Both the position numbers and the translations under genes were made by a program. This document shows positions 1 through 5,057 of a DNA stretch of 5,057 bases, one piece after another. The DNA is from Phycisphaerales bacterium (lineage in GTDB: Bacteria > Planctomycetota > Phycisphaerae > Phycisphaerales > UBA1924). The DNA is taken from the NCBI GenBank assembly GCA_025453375.1, contig JALOQT010000108.1, forward strand, positions 1 to 5,057, in the 5' to 3' direction. Position 1 is the first letter of the stretch, and every line of letters starts with the position of its first letter. The notes under the pieces were generated by a model. That model saw only the letters and a list, made by a program, of their open reading frames with translations. It was not told the origin of the DNA and did no database searches.

Positions 1-1082
1 TCATGCCCAAAAGCGTCGACAAGGTGATGCACTGGATCGCGCCGGGCCTGTCGCTGGTGCCGGCGCTGCTGGCGTTTGCCGTCATTCCGTGGGGCGGGCA
101 GTGGAGCGTGCCGGCGTTTACGATCCCCGTGCTCAACTGGGAGATCGCGGCCCCGACGGTGACGGTCGCCGCGGCGAACATCAGCATCGGCATCGTCTAT
201 GGCCTGGCCGTCGCTGCGCTGGGCGTCTATGGCCTGACGCTTGGCGCGTGGGCGAGCAACAACAAGTATTCATTCCTCGGTGGCCTGCGTGCCGCCAGCC
301 AGATGCTGGCGTATGAAATCCCCATGGGGCTGATGTTCCTGGTCGTGCTGCTGACTGTCGGCAGCCTGATGCCGATGGACATCATCAAGTATCAGCAGGA
401 GCACGGGTGGCTGATCTTCGCCCAGCCGCTGGCGGCGGTCATCCTGTTCATCAGCTTCCTGGCGGAGTGCAACCGCGCCCCGTTTGATAACGCCGAGTGT
501 GAGAACGAACTCGTCGGCGGATTCCATACTGAGTTTTCGTCGATGCACTTCGGCGTCTTCTTCCTGGCCGAGTATGCCCACGTCATCACCGGCTCGGCGG
601 TCTTCGCGGTGCTCTTCCTGGGCGGGTTCCAGATCCTGCCGGGGGTGGATTTCCCGGGCGTCGCCCCGCACGCGAGCTTCCTGGGCGTGCTGCTGAGCTT
701 TGCGATCCTCTTCGGCAAGACCGTCACGCTGGTCTGCCTGGTCATCGCCATCCGCTGGACGCTGCCTCGCATGCGGTTTGACCAGATCATGCAAGTCGGC
801 TGGCAGGGCCTGATCCCGATCAGCATGGTCATCCTGCTTGTCACGACCTTGGCGGTCTTCTTCGGCCTCACGGCGTGGTGGCAGCTCCTGCTGCTGAATG
901 TCGGCATCCTGGCCCTGGTCATCGCCATCCAGCCGCTCGTCCCGCGGACGATGAGCAACAGGCGCATCCCGCTGGTCGGCTCGCGCTTCAGCCCGCTGGA
1001 AGCCTCCGGCCCGGTGCAGACCCGCCCGACGTTGCCAGCAGCGCTGGAAGATCGTCCGGTGCAGGGTGCGATGCTGTCGTAA
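1..1082 (+). CDS. nuoH: NADH-quinone oxidoreductase subunit H (5' end outside window)
   Basis: This is the membrane subunit of complex I (NDH-1) that joins the peripheral arm to the proton-pumping arm and lines the quinone chamber. The first in-window ATG (3-5) is not the true start: the residues that follow ([13 protein letters not shown]) align with the region around residue 75 of E. coli NuoH, so helix 1 and the first loop lie left of the window. Visible family motifs, numbered from that ATG, are [18 protein letters not shown] (83-100) followed by MLAYE with the conserved Glu105, then [20 protein letters not shown] (158-177) with its acidic cluster D162/E165/E167/E169/E177, FLAEYAHV (187-194), and [17 protein letters not shown] (251-267). 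About eight hydrophobic helices are visible. The last (about 292-312) and a ~45-residue polar tail extend beyond the point where E. coli NuoH ends. The frame closes with TAA at 1080-1082. The next gene is not nuoI. Identification is very secure. Confidence 0.96.
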   Translation, partial: MPKSVDKVMHWIAPGLSLVPALLAFAVIPWGGQWSVPAFTIPVLNWEIAAPTVTVAAANISIGIVYGLAVAALGVYGLTLGAWASNNKYSFLGGLRAASQMLAYEIPMGLMFLVVLLTVGSLMPMDIIKYQQEHGWLIFAQPLAAVILFISFLAECNRAPFDNAECENELVGGFHTEFSSMHFGVFFLAEYAHVITGSAVFAVLFLGGFQILPGVDFPGVAPHASFLGVLLSFAILFGKTVTLVCLVIAIRWTLPRMRFDQIMQVGWQGLIPISMVILLVTTLAVFFGLTAWWQLLLLNVGILALVIAIQPLVPRTMSNRRIPLVGSRFSPLEASGPVQTRPTLPAALEDRPVQGAMLS

Positions 1083-1126
1083 GCCTGCCGGTGTTGACGA
1101 ACGTCGTGAGCATCGTGTGGTGACCC

Positions 1127-1148
1127 GGCTCGCTCCGGGAGCGCTGCC
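1127..1148 (+). other. Imperfect hairpin downstream of nuoH
   Basis: In the gap after nuoH, CGCTC (1131-1135) and GAGCG (1139-1143) form a perfect 5-bp stem with a 3-nt loop. GGC (1127-1129) and GCC (1146-1148) extend it across a small internal loop. No T-run follows, so it is not a canonical intrinsic terminator. It could slow or partly end nuo transcription, or protect the 3' end of the message. With the G+C content this high, a chance hairpin is also possible. Confidence 0.25.
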
Positions 1149-1240
1149 CCCTATCCTCGGCCATGCAAGCCAGGCGAACGTCAAGTCAGACCGGCTCCGG
1201 ACGCGGCAACGATGGTGCAAGTGCAAGTGGGGGGCCACCG

Positions 1241-2476
1241 GTGCACCGTTCGCCCGTCCTGCTGGAGGACCTGCTGGCCGACCTGCTCTGGCCACGGCTG
1301 CTCTCGGCGTGGAAGATCGCTCTGGCGCCGGGCCGCGTGATCGTGTGCTTCGGGTTTGTCGTGGGCGTCTTCCTGCTTGATCGGCTCTATGGCCTGGTCG
1401 CCCACGCCGCGACGGAGGCACGCTTCGGCGCCGCCAGCGGCGAGGGCATCGGCAGCCCGATACTCAAAGTCCTCCGCACACTCGGCGGCGAAGTCAGCGG
1501 CGTCTTGAGCGCCACCGTGCCCGTCGGCGGCGGAGCCCTTGCCGGCCCGGCCTCGCCGGAGCGAGCGCTCATCGGCGCGTCGTCCCTCTATGACCTCTTC
1601 ATCGCCCAGCCGCTGCGCCTGACCGGCGAGCACTGGCCGCTGATGATTTTCATCCTGCCCATCGCTATCGCCGGCCTGTGCATCACCGCTGGGGCCGTCT
1701 GCCGCTCGGTGGCGATGCAGGTCTGCCTCGGCGCCACGCTGCCCTGGCGCGAGGCCAGCCGGTTTGCCTTCGGCCGGGCGGTGTCGCTGATCGGCGCGGC
1801 AATCGGCCCGGTCCTGGGCGTCTGGCTCCTCGCCGCGATCCTCGCGCTGGTGGGCGTGACGCTCTTTACCTGGAGCCTCGGCAGCTTCGTCGGTGCAGTC
1901 GGCTTTGGCCTGATGCTCGCGGCCGGGCTGGGGATCGTCGTGCTGGCGCTGGGCTATGTGCTCGCGGCGCCGCTGATCATCCCGGCCTTCGCCTGCGAAG
2001 GGACCGACGCGTTTGACGCCATGCAACGCGGCATCGGCTATGTTCTGGTCCGCCCGGGGCGGCTGGTGCTCTATTACGCGCTGGCTGCCGTGATGCTGAT
2101 CATCGCCGTCGGCGGGGCACTGCTCGTCGGCTTCTCGACGCTGTACATCACCCAGCGCCTCACCGGCGCGCCAGTCCCCAGCCTGATGGACGTCACGGAC
2201 CTGCAGCGGGCCACGCGCACCGCCACAGCGATCACCAGTTTCTGGGCCTTGCTCGGCACCGGTGTGCTGCTGGCCTATGTCCTGAGCCTGATCTTCACGC
2301 TGTGCACGATCGTCTACCTGATCATGCGCCGCGTCGTCGACGGGCAGGACATCGGCGAACTCTGGGTCCCCGGCGGGGCCGAGACCAGCGCCGAAATCCG
2401 CGCGGCCGACCCGGGCCTCGCCACGGCCGTGCCCCCACCCTCCTCGCCCCCGCCCGCAGGCGGAGCCTCCGCGTGA
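1241..2476 (+). CDS. Polytopic integral membrane protein of unknown function
   Basis: This is a 411-aa inner-membrane protein that I cannot assign to a named function. Six hydrophobic stretches lie at about residues 28-51, 132-154, 182-206, 217-249, 274-299 and 332-362. A Gly/Ala-rich loop of about 80 residues separates helices 1 and 2, and the polar C-terminal tail ends Pro/Ala-rich (PPPSSPPPAGGASA). The segment CEGTDAFDAMQRGIGYVLV (252-270) followed by RPGR, just before helix 5, resembles the 'DAi.RS..y....P' signature of several bacterial multi-helix membrane families; this is recollection, not a search result. Start choice: an in-frame ATG at 1163 would add 26 Ser/Gly-rich residues, but only 14 of those 26 codons end in G or C, whereas nearly all codons after GTG 1241 do. 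I therefore prefer GTG 1241. The stop TGA (2474-2476) overlaps the next gene's GTG, so this gene probably heads a three-gene coupled unit with the glycosyltransferase. Confidence 0.8.
   Translation: MHRSPVLLEDLLADLLWPRLLSAWKIALAPGRVIVCFGFVVGVFLLDRLYGLVAHAATEARFGAASGEGIGSPILKVLRTLGGEVSGVLSATVPVGGGALAGPASPERALIGASSLYDLFIAQPLRLTGEHWPLMIFILPIAIAGLCITAGAVCRSVAMQVCLGATLPWREASRFAFGRAVSLIGAAIGPVLGVWLLAAILALVGVTLFTWSLGSFVGAVGFGLMLAAGLGIVVLALGYVLAAPLIIPAFACEGTDAFDAMQRGIGYVLVRPGRLVLYYALAAVMLIIAVGGALLVGFSTLYITQRLTGAPVPSLMDVTDLQRATRTATAITSFWALLGTGVLLAYVLSLIFTLCTIVYLIMRRVVDGQDIGELWVPGGAETSAEIRAADPGLATAVPPPSSPPPAGGASA
2458..2465 (+). promoter_or_regulatory. Shine-Dalgarno-like site for the 111-aa gene
   Basis: AGGCGGAG contains a GGAG core and ends 7 nt before the GTG at 2473. 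It lies inside the end of the membrane-protein gene. It is the clearest ribosome-binding site in the window and supports the GTG start rather than an in-frame start further upstream. Confidence 0.45.
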
Positions 2477-2808
2477 GTGACAGCGTCCGGCTCCCGCTCA
2501 GCGCCCGCTTCGCCCTCGCCGGCTTTCTGGCCGAGCGCGGCGTGCAAGTGCTGACGGTCCTCACCGCCGGCGATCAGCCCCTCTCCACGCTTCTCGCCCG
2601 CCAGACCGATCTGCCCGACCAGCTCGCCCACCTCCCCGATGGCCACAGCATCGCCTGGGAAGCTCTCCCCGCGGCACGGCATTCCAAGCCGTGCACGCCC
2701 GTCCTCGCCTCAGGCCGCGTGACGGCCGACGCCGGGGGCCTGCTGGTGCGGTGTCAAGATTCCGCGACCCTGTCAGAACTCGCCCGCGAGTGTGGGCGCG
2801 ATGCGTGA
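2473..2808 (+). CDS. Small protein of unknown function, coupled to the glycosyltransferase
   Basis: This 111-aa protein is not recognised. It starts at GTG 2473, which overlaps the TGA of the upstream membrane-protein gene (GTGA arrangement), and is preceded at 7 nt by AGGCGGAG. The open frame extends further upstream to 2302, but that part overlaps the membrane-protein gene and reads as Arg/Pro-rich out-of-frame sequence. From 2473 on, third positions are strongly G/C and the protein looks natural. An amphipathic N-terminal part (ARFALAGFLAERGVQVLTVL, 11-30) is followed by a Leu/Asp/Gln-rich middle and a C-terminal part with Cys74, Cys94 and Cys107. There is no transmembrane segment or signal peptide, so it is probably cytoplasmic. 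Its stop (2806-2808) lies inside the start region of the glycosyltransferase gene, so the two are likely translated together. It may be an accessory or regulatory partner of that enzyme; this rests only on gene order. Confidence 0.65.
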   Translation: MSDSVRLPLSARFALAGFLAERGVQVLTVLTAGDQPLSTLLARQTDLPDQLAHLPDGHSIAWEALPAARHSKPCTPVLASGRVTADAGGLLVRCQDSATLSELARECGRDA

Positions 2809-4663
2809 TTCGGTCGATAACGTCGATCACATGCTCACGGTCATTCACGTCACGCACGAGGCGGTCGATCATCTTGGTGGGATTGGCACAGTCTTGCAGG
2901 GGCTGATGACCAGCCGCGACTATCGCGCGCGGGTCGGCCGGTCGATCCTCGTCGGCCCGCTGCCCTGGCCCGATCGCGCAGTGAGCGATCCTGTCCACCG
3001 CCTCGGTGACGAGGGCGTCGCGTGTCACTACAGCGGCGTCGATCGACATGACCCCATGGGCCTCGGCGCGATCCTGCAACCCATCGAGTGGGCCTTCGGC
3101 ACGCGCATCGTCTATGGCACGCGCACGTTCCACGCACCGGGTGATGAGTCCAACTCCGCCGAGGCCGACTTGCTGCTCATCGACGTGCAGAACCCCGACC
3201 GCACACGACTCTCGATGCTCAAGTGGTTTATGTATGAACACCACGGCCTGGACAGCCAGCGCTACGAAAACTCGTGGGACTACGAGGAATACACCCGCCT
3301 GGCCGGTCCGGCGTATCACGCCCTGTGTGCGCTGCTTGATCGCGAGGCGGGCGTCACCCGCAGCCCCGCCAAGCCCACGACGCGACCGGCGGTGATGATC
3401 GCCCACGAGTTCATGGGCGTGCCCACCGCGCTGCGCGCCAGCGAGGATCGCGCACGCTTCCGCACGCTCTTTCACGCGCACGAGTGCTCGACGGCCCGGC
3501 GCCTCACCGAAGGCCTGCCCGGCTTTGACGCCGCGTTCTACCCCGCGATGGACAAGGGCGTCGCTGCCGGCCAGTGCGTCGGCGAGGTCTTCGGCGATCA
3601 GAGTGACTACGGCCGCCACGCCCTCGTCGCCCGCACGCACGTGCTCGATGGCGTCATGGCCGTCGGCCCCGAGACCGGCGCCGAACTGAAGTTCCTCAGC
3701 CCCGCGATGCGCACGAGCCGGACGGAAGTGGTCTACAACGGCCTGCCCAGCCGCCCGGTGACGATGGCCCAGCGCACCGCCAGCCGTGCGCTGGTCAATC
3801 AATGGCTCACCGCCACGCTCGGCAAGACGCCCGACTATCTCATCACGCACGTCACACGTCCCGTGCCCAGCAAGGGCCTGTGGCGAGATCTGACGCTGCT
3901 GAAGCACCTTGACCCGCTCCTTCGTGCCCGCGGCCAAAGCGCGGCGTATGTCCTGCTGACGTGCGGCGCACCGATCCGCAGCTTCGAGCAAGTCCGCGAC
4001 ATGGCCGCCCGATATCGCTGGCCGCTGGCCCACCAGCAGGGCTATCCCGACCTCGTCGGGCCCGAGATCGAGCTGTACAACGACATTGCCCGCCTCAATG
4101 CACAGGTGCAGCGCGATGCCGGCGCGAACCAGACCGGCGGCGTGCAGGCGATGCTCGTCAACCAGTTCGGCTTCACGCGCCAGCGCCTCGGCCCATCAGC
4201 GCCCGAGGGCCTGACGACCGCCGACCTCCGCCGCGCTGCGGACGTCGAACTGGGCATGAGCACCTACGAGCCCTTCGGCATCGCGCAGCTCGAGCCGCTT
4301 CACGCCGGAGCGATCTGCGTGACGAGCACCGTCTGCGGCTGCATGGGCCTGGTGCGGCGCGCGATGGACGAACTGGGCATGAAGCAGTGCGACCTCGTCC
4401 TGCCGGCCGACTTCGCCTTCCGCACCACACCCCCGCCCGCGATGCCCCACCCGGAGCACCTGACGGCCCAGCAGCGCCTCGAACTGGAAGACCGCGAGTG
4501 CCGTCGCCTCGCAACGATCCTGGCCGAACGCCTGCCGCGTACACCGGCGCAGTCCGAGGCCTACCTCAACCTCGGCCAGCGACTGGCCGGCAAGATGAGC
4601 TGGGACCACGTCGTCCGCAGCGACTTCCTGCCCGCGCTGGATCGCGCCCTGGCACGCGGGTGA
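2801..4663 (+). CDS. Retaining GT-B glycosyltransferase, glycogen synthase-like
   Basis: This probable cytosolic enzyme of about 620 aa should transfer glucose from a nucleotide sugar to a growing alpha-glucan. The N-terminal Rossmann domain starts at TVIHVTHEAVDHLGGIGTVL (13-32), matching the K-x-G-G-I/L nucleotide-sugar loop of glycogen synthases, with Leu25 where families GT3 and GT5 usually have other residues. AHEFMGVPTAL (201-211) and TLFHAHECSTARR (222-234) correspond to the 'HEW' and catalytic-loop His regions. AVGPETGAELKFL (287-299) and VVYNGL (310-315) mark the domain junction. TRPVPSKGL (352-360) supplies the phosphate-binding Arg353/Lys358 pair, with E. coli GlgA spacing. STYEPFGIAQLEPLHAG (487-503) is the E-x7-E motif (Glu490, Glu498). 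The C terminus has a Trp (MSWDHVV, 599-605) typical of the final helix. Length and the long insert between the R/K pair and E-x7-E look closer to eukaryotic-type GT3 than to ~480-aa bacterial GlgA. ATG 2801 overlaps the previous stop by 8 bases; GTG 2792 and ATG 2831 are alternatives. The substrate is not proven. Confidence 0.85.
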   Translation: MRDSVDNVDHMLTVIHVTHEAVDHLGGIGTVLQGLMTSRDYRARVGRSILVGPLPWPDRAVSDPVHRLGDEGVACHYSGVDRHDPMGLGAILQPIEWAFGTRIVYGTRTFHAPGDESNSAEADLLLIDVQNPDRTRLSMLKWFMYEHHGLDSQRYENSWDYEEYTRLAGPAYHALCALLDREAGVTRSPAKPTTRPAVMIAHEFMGVPTALRASEDRARFRTLFHAHECSTARRLTEGLPGFDAAFYPAMDKGVAAGQCVGEVFGDQSDYGRHALVARTHVLDGVMAVGPETGAELKFLSPAMRTSRTEVVYNGLPSRPVTMAQRTASRALVNQWLTATLGKTPDYLITHVTRPVPSKGLWRDLTLLKHLDPLLRARGQSAAYVLLTCGAPIRSFEQVRDMAARYRWPLAHQQGYPDLVGPEIELYNDIARLNAQVQRDAGANQTGGVQAMLVNQFGFTRQRLGPSAPEGLTTADLRRAADVELGMSTYEPFGIAQLEPLHAGAICVTSTVCGCMGLVRRAMDELGMKQCDLVLPADFAFRTTPPPAMPHPEHLTAQQRLELEDRECRRLATILAERLPRTPAQSEAYLNLGQRLAGKMSWDHVVRSDFLPALDRALARG

Positions 4664-4690
4664 GTTCGAGTGAAAACTCTTCACGAAAGA

Positions 4691-4760
4691 CCCTTCTCCC
4701 GCCGTGGGGGGGCGGGAGAAGGTGCCAAGCGAGCATCCAGCGAGCGACGGCGGATGAGGA
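4691..4760. repeat. REP-like palindromic element
   Basis: The element begins with the hairpin arms CCTTCTCCCGCC and GGCGGGAGAAGG and continues with GGTGCC, a spacer containing AGCGAGC twice (4728-4734 and 4739-4745), and GGCGGATGAGG. This order, a GGGAGAAGG-type arm followed by a GGTG... and a ...GGATGAGG tail, matches a repeat I have seen dispersed in intergenic DNA of many GC-rich bacteria. Its position at a convergent gene end is typical of REP-type repeats. Whether it is multicopy in this genome cannot be judged from one window. Confidence 0.6.
4692..4722. terminator. Strong 12-bp hairpin, likely bidirectional transcription stop or 3'-end protector
   Basis: CCTTCTCCCGCC (4692-4703) is perfectly complementary to GGCGGGAGAAGG (4711-4722), with a 7-nt GTGGGGG loop. 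It starts 28 bases after the glycosyltransferase stop. There is no T-run directly after it on the plus strand. It could act as an RNA-stabilising or Rho-associated 3' structure for genes on both sides rather than as a classical intrinsic terminator. The pairing is seen directly; the function is inferred. Confidence 0.5.
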
Positions 4761-4768
4761 TGTATCTC

Positions 4769-4803
4769 CCTGAAGCCTGAAGCCTGACGCCTGAAGCCCG
4801 ACG
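4769..4803. repeat. Heptanucleotide tandem repeat, five copies
   Basis: Five head-to-tail 7-bp units are present: CCTGAAG, CCTGAAG, CCTGACG, CCTGAAG and CCCGACG. A degenerate sixth, CCTCACC (4804-4810), contains the TGA stop (minus strand) of the right-hand gene. The unit is not a multiple of three and lies outside genes, so it is a short intergenic satellite that could vary in copy number by slippage. Heptamer arrays of this kind are known in cyanobacteria as STRR sequences; any link to them is analogy only. Confidence 0.85.
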
Positions 4804-4805
4804 CC

Positions 4806-5057
4806 TCACCCCCCTCGCCGCTTCAGCAGCGCCGACCACTCCAGATTCCCCTCCTTGTGCTTCCCGCCCGAGCCGCGGATGGGCGAGAGGTTGACGTTCA
4901 GCACCTCCGCCCCAGCTTTCAAGCTGTTTTTGCGTGTTTTGCTTTTCAGTAGTTCTCTTTTTTGCTCGTTCTTTTTTCGTTGTTTCCACCCGAAGGATGG
5001 GGAGTGGAATGTCTGGCAGTGGGGACAGTTGCAGCTAGCAGGAGCTGATTTTCGGTG
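4806..5057 (-). CDS. Probable C-terminal part of a protein of unknown function, entering from the right edge
   Basis: The minus-strand frame ending at TGA (complement of 4806-4808) is open for 83 codons up to the window edge, with no in-frame ATG, so the start would lie outside. The C-terminal half (AEVLNVNLSPIRGSGGKHKE and NLEWSALLKRRGG) has nearly all codons ending in G or C, like the confident genes, which is the main evidence that it is coding. The upstream half has a Cys cluster, CNCPHC (in-window residues 9-14, a possible zinc site), and a very Lys/Arg-rich stretch (KQRKKNEQKRELLKSKTRKN, 25-44) encoded by the AT-rich patch, with only about half G/C-ending codons. I do not recognise the family. 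It could be an intact gene of foreign origin, a nucleic-acid-binding protein, or a decayed remnant. A short version starting at TTG (4920-4922) is possible but unlikely. Confidence 0.45.
   Translation of the reverse strand, partial: HRKSAPASCNCPHCQTFHSPSFGWKQRKKNEQKRELLKSKTRKNSLKAGAEVLNVNLSPIRGSGGKHKEGNLEWSALLKRRGG
4913..4931 (+). terminator. Possible intrinsic terminator (short hairpin plus T5)
   Basis: CAGCTT (4913-4918) and AAGCTG (4921-4926) are self-complementary and are followed at once by TTTTT (4927-4931) and further T-rich sequence. This is the only place in the window where a hairpin meets a T-run. It would stop plus-strand transcripts that read through the junction after the glycosyltransferase gene. 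The stem is short (5 bp with a 4-nt loop in practice) and lies inside the probable minus-strand gene, so it may be incidental. Confidence 0.3.

Larger units (their letters stand above)
4664..4805. other. Convergent intergenic junction rich in repeats
   Basis: No gene is supported here. The segment lies between the 3' end of the plus-strand glycosyltransferase gene and the 3' end of a probable minus-strand gene. It holds a tiny GAGT-GAAA-ACTC tetraloop hairpin (4668-4679), the long REP-like hairpin element, and the heptamer tandem array. A plus-frame and a minus-frame run open through it, but both read as low-complexity Arg/Ala/Gly sequence created by the repeats. Confidence 0.7.

Noticed and set aside
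195..236. Twelve-base direct repeat GTCTATGGCCTG at 195-206 and 225-236
   Set aside because: It lies within nuoH and encodes VYGL twice in a hydrophobic helix. It is explained by codon preference and protein sequence, with no sign of a mobile or regulatory repeat.
1094..1121. Promoter-like TTGACG with TGTGGT 16 bases downstream
   Set aside because: The -10 match is only three of six bases and GC-rich; there is not enough to call a promoter.
270..1421. Minus-strand open frame of 383 codons across the end of nuoH and the start of the next gene
   Set aside because: Its translation is Arg/Gln/Asp-rich without domains, and it opposes two better-supported plus-strand genes.
2561..4033. Minus-strand open frame of 490 codons opposite the glycosyltransferase gene
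   Set aside because: It has no recognisable motif, is rich in Ala/Arg/Gly/His, and mirrors a gene with clear catalytic motifs and strong third-position bias. Long antisense frames are expected in DNA this GC-rich.
3961..4773. Plus-strand frame overlapping the 3' third of the glycosyltransferase gene
   Set aside because: It is Arg/Pro-rich, lies in another frame over the E-x7-E motif region and runs on into the intergenic repeats; it is a by-product of GC-rich codons.
4769..4810. Tandem repeats considered as a CRISPR array
   Set aside because: The units are 7 bp with no spacers and no cas genes nearby.
4681..4989. Minus-strand frame starting at GTG 4987-4989
   Set aside because: It passes through the heptamer array and REP-like hairpin, gives low-complexity protein, and has weaker third-position bias than the neighbouring frame ending at 4806.
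5032..5047. CAGCT...AGCTG inverted repeat near the right edge
   Set aside because: Five-base arms with a 6-nt gap and no T-run; too weak to call.

Overview
The window is GC-rich bacterial chromosome, apart from one AT-rich patch near the right end, with an almost complete G/C preference at third codon positions. The organism is not settled by the sequence. High GC, mostly weak Shine-Dalgarno signals, a NuoH with a C-terminal extension, and a polytopic membrane protein with an 'EGTDAFDAMQRG...RPGR' segment together suggest a member of the Planctomycetota, possibly Phycisphaerae. This is inference from remembered family character, not from any search.

Layout. (1) Positions 1-1082 hold the 3' part of nuoH, the membrane subunit H of respiratory complex I. 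Its first ~70-75 residues lie left of the window. (2) Positions 1083-1240 are a short intergenic gap with an imperfect hairpin. (3) Positions 1241-4663 carry three tightly packed plus-strand genes. They encode a ~411-aa six-helix membrane protein (ATG at 1163 is the alternative start), a 111-aa protein of unknown function whose GTG overlaps the preceding TGA, and a ~620-aa retaining GT-B glycosyltransferase of glycogen-synthase type whose ATG overlaps the preceding TGA by 8 bases. The overlaps imply translational coupling, so the two unknown proteins probably work with the glycosyltransferase. (4) Positions 4664-4805 are a repeat-rich convergent junction: a 12-bp perfect hairpin of REP-like type, then five tandem copies of a 7-bp unit. 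(5) From 4806 to the right edge a minus-strand frame is open, with strongly GC-biased third positions in its 3' half and a CxCxxC cysteine cluster. It is probably the C-terminal end of a gene entering from the right. It crosses an AT-rich patch at 4921-4980.

How the genes work together. NuoH belongs to proton-pumping NADH:quinone oxidoreductase. The gene after it is not another nuo gene, so complex I genes either end here or are split in this genome. The downstream trio looks like a separate transcription unit for glucan or other polysaccharide synthesis, with a membrane partner of unknown role. No RNA gene, CRISPR array, complete mobile element or phage gene was found.
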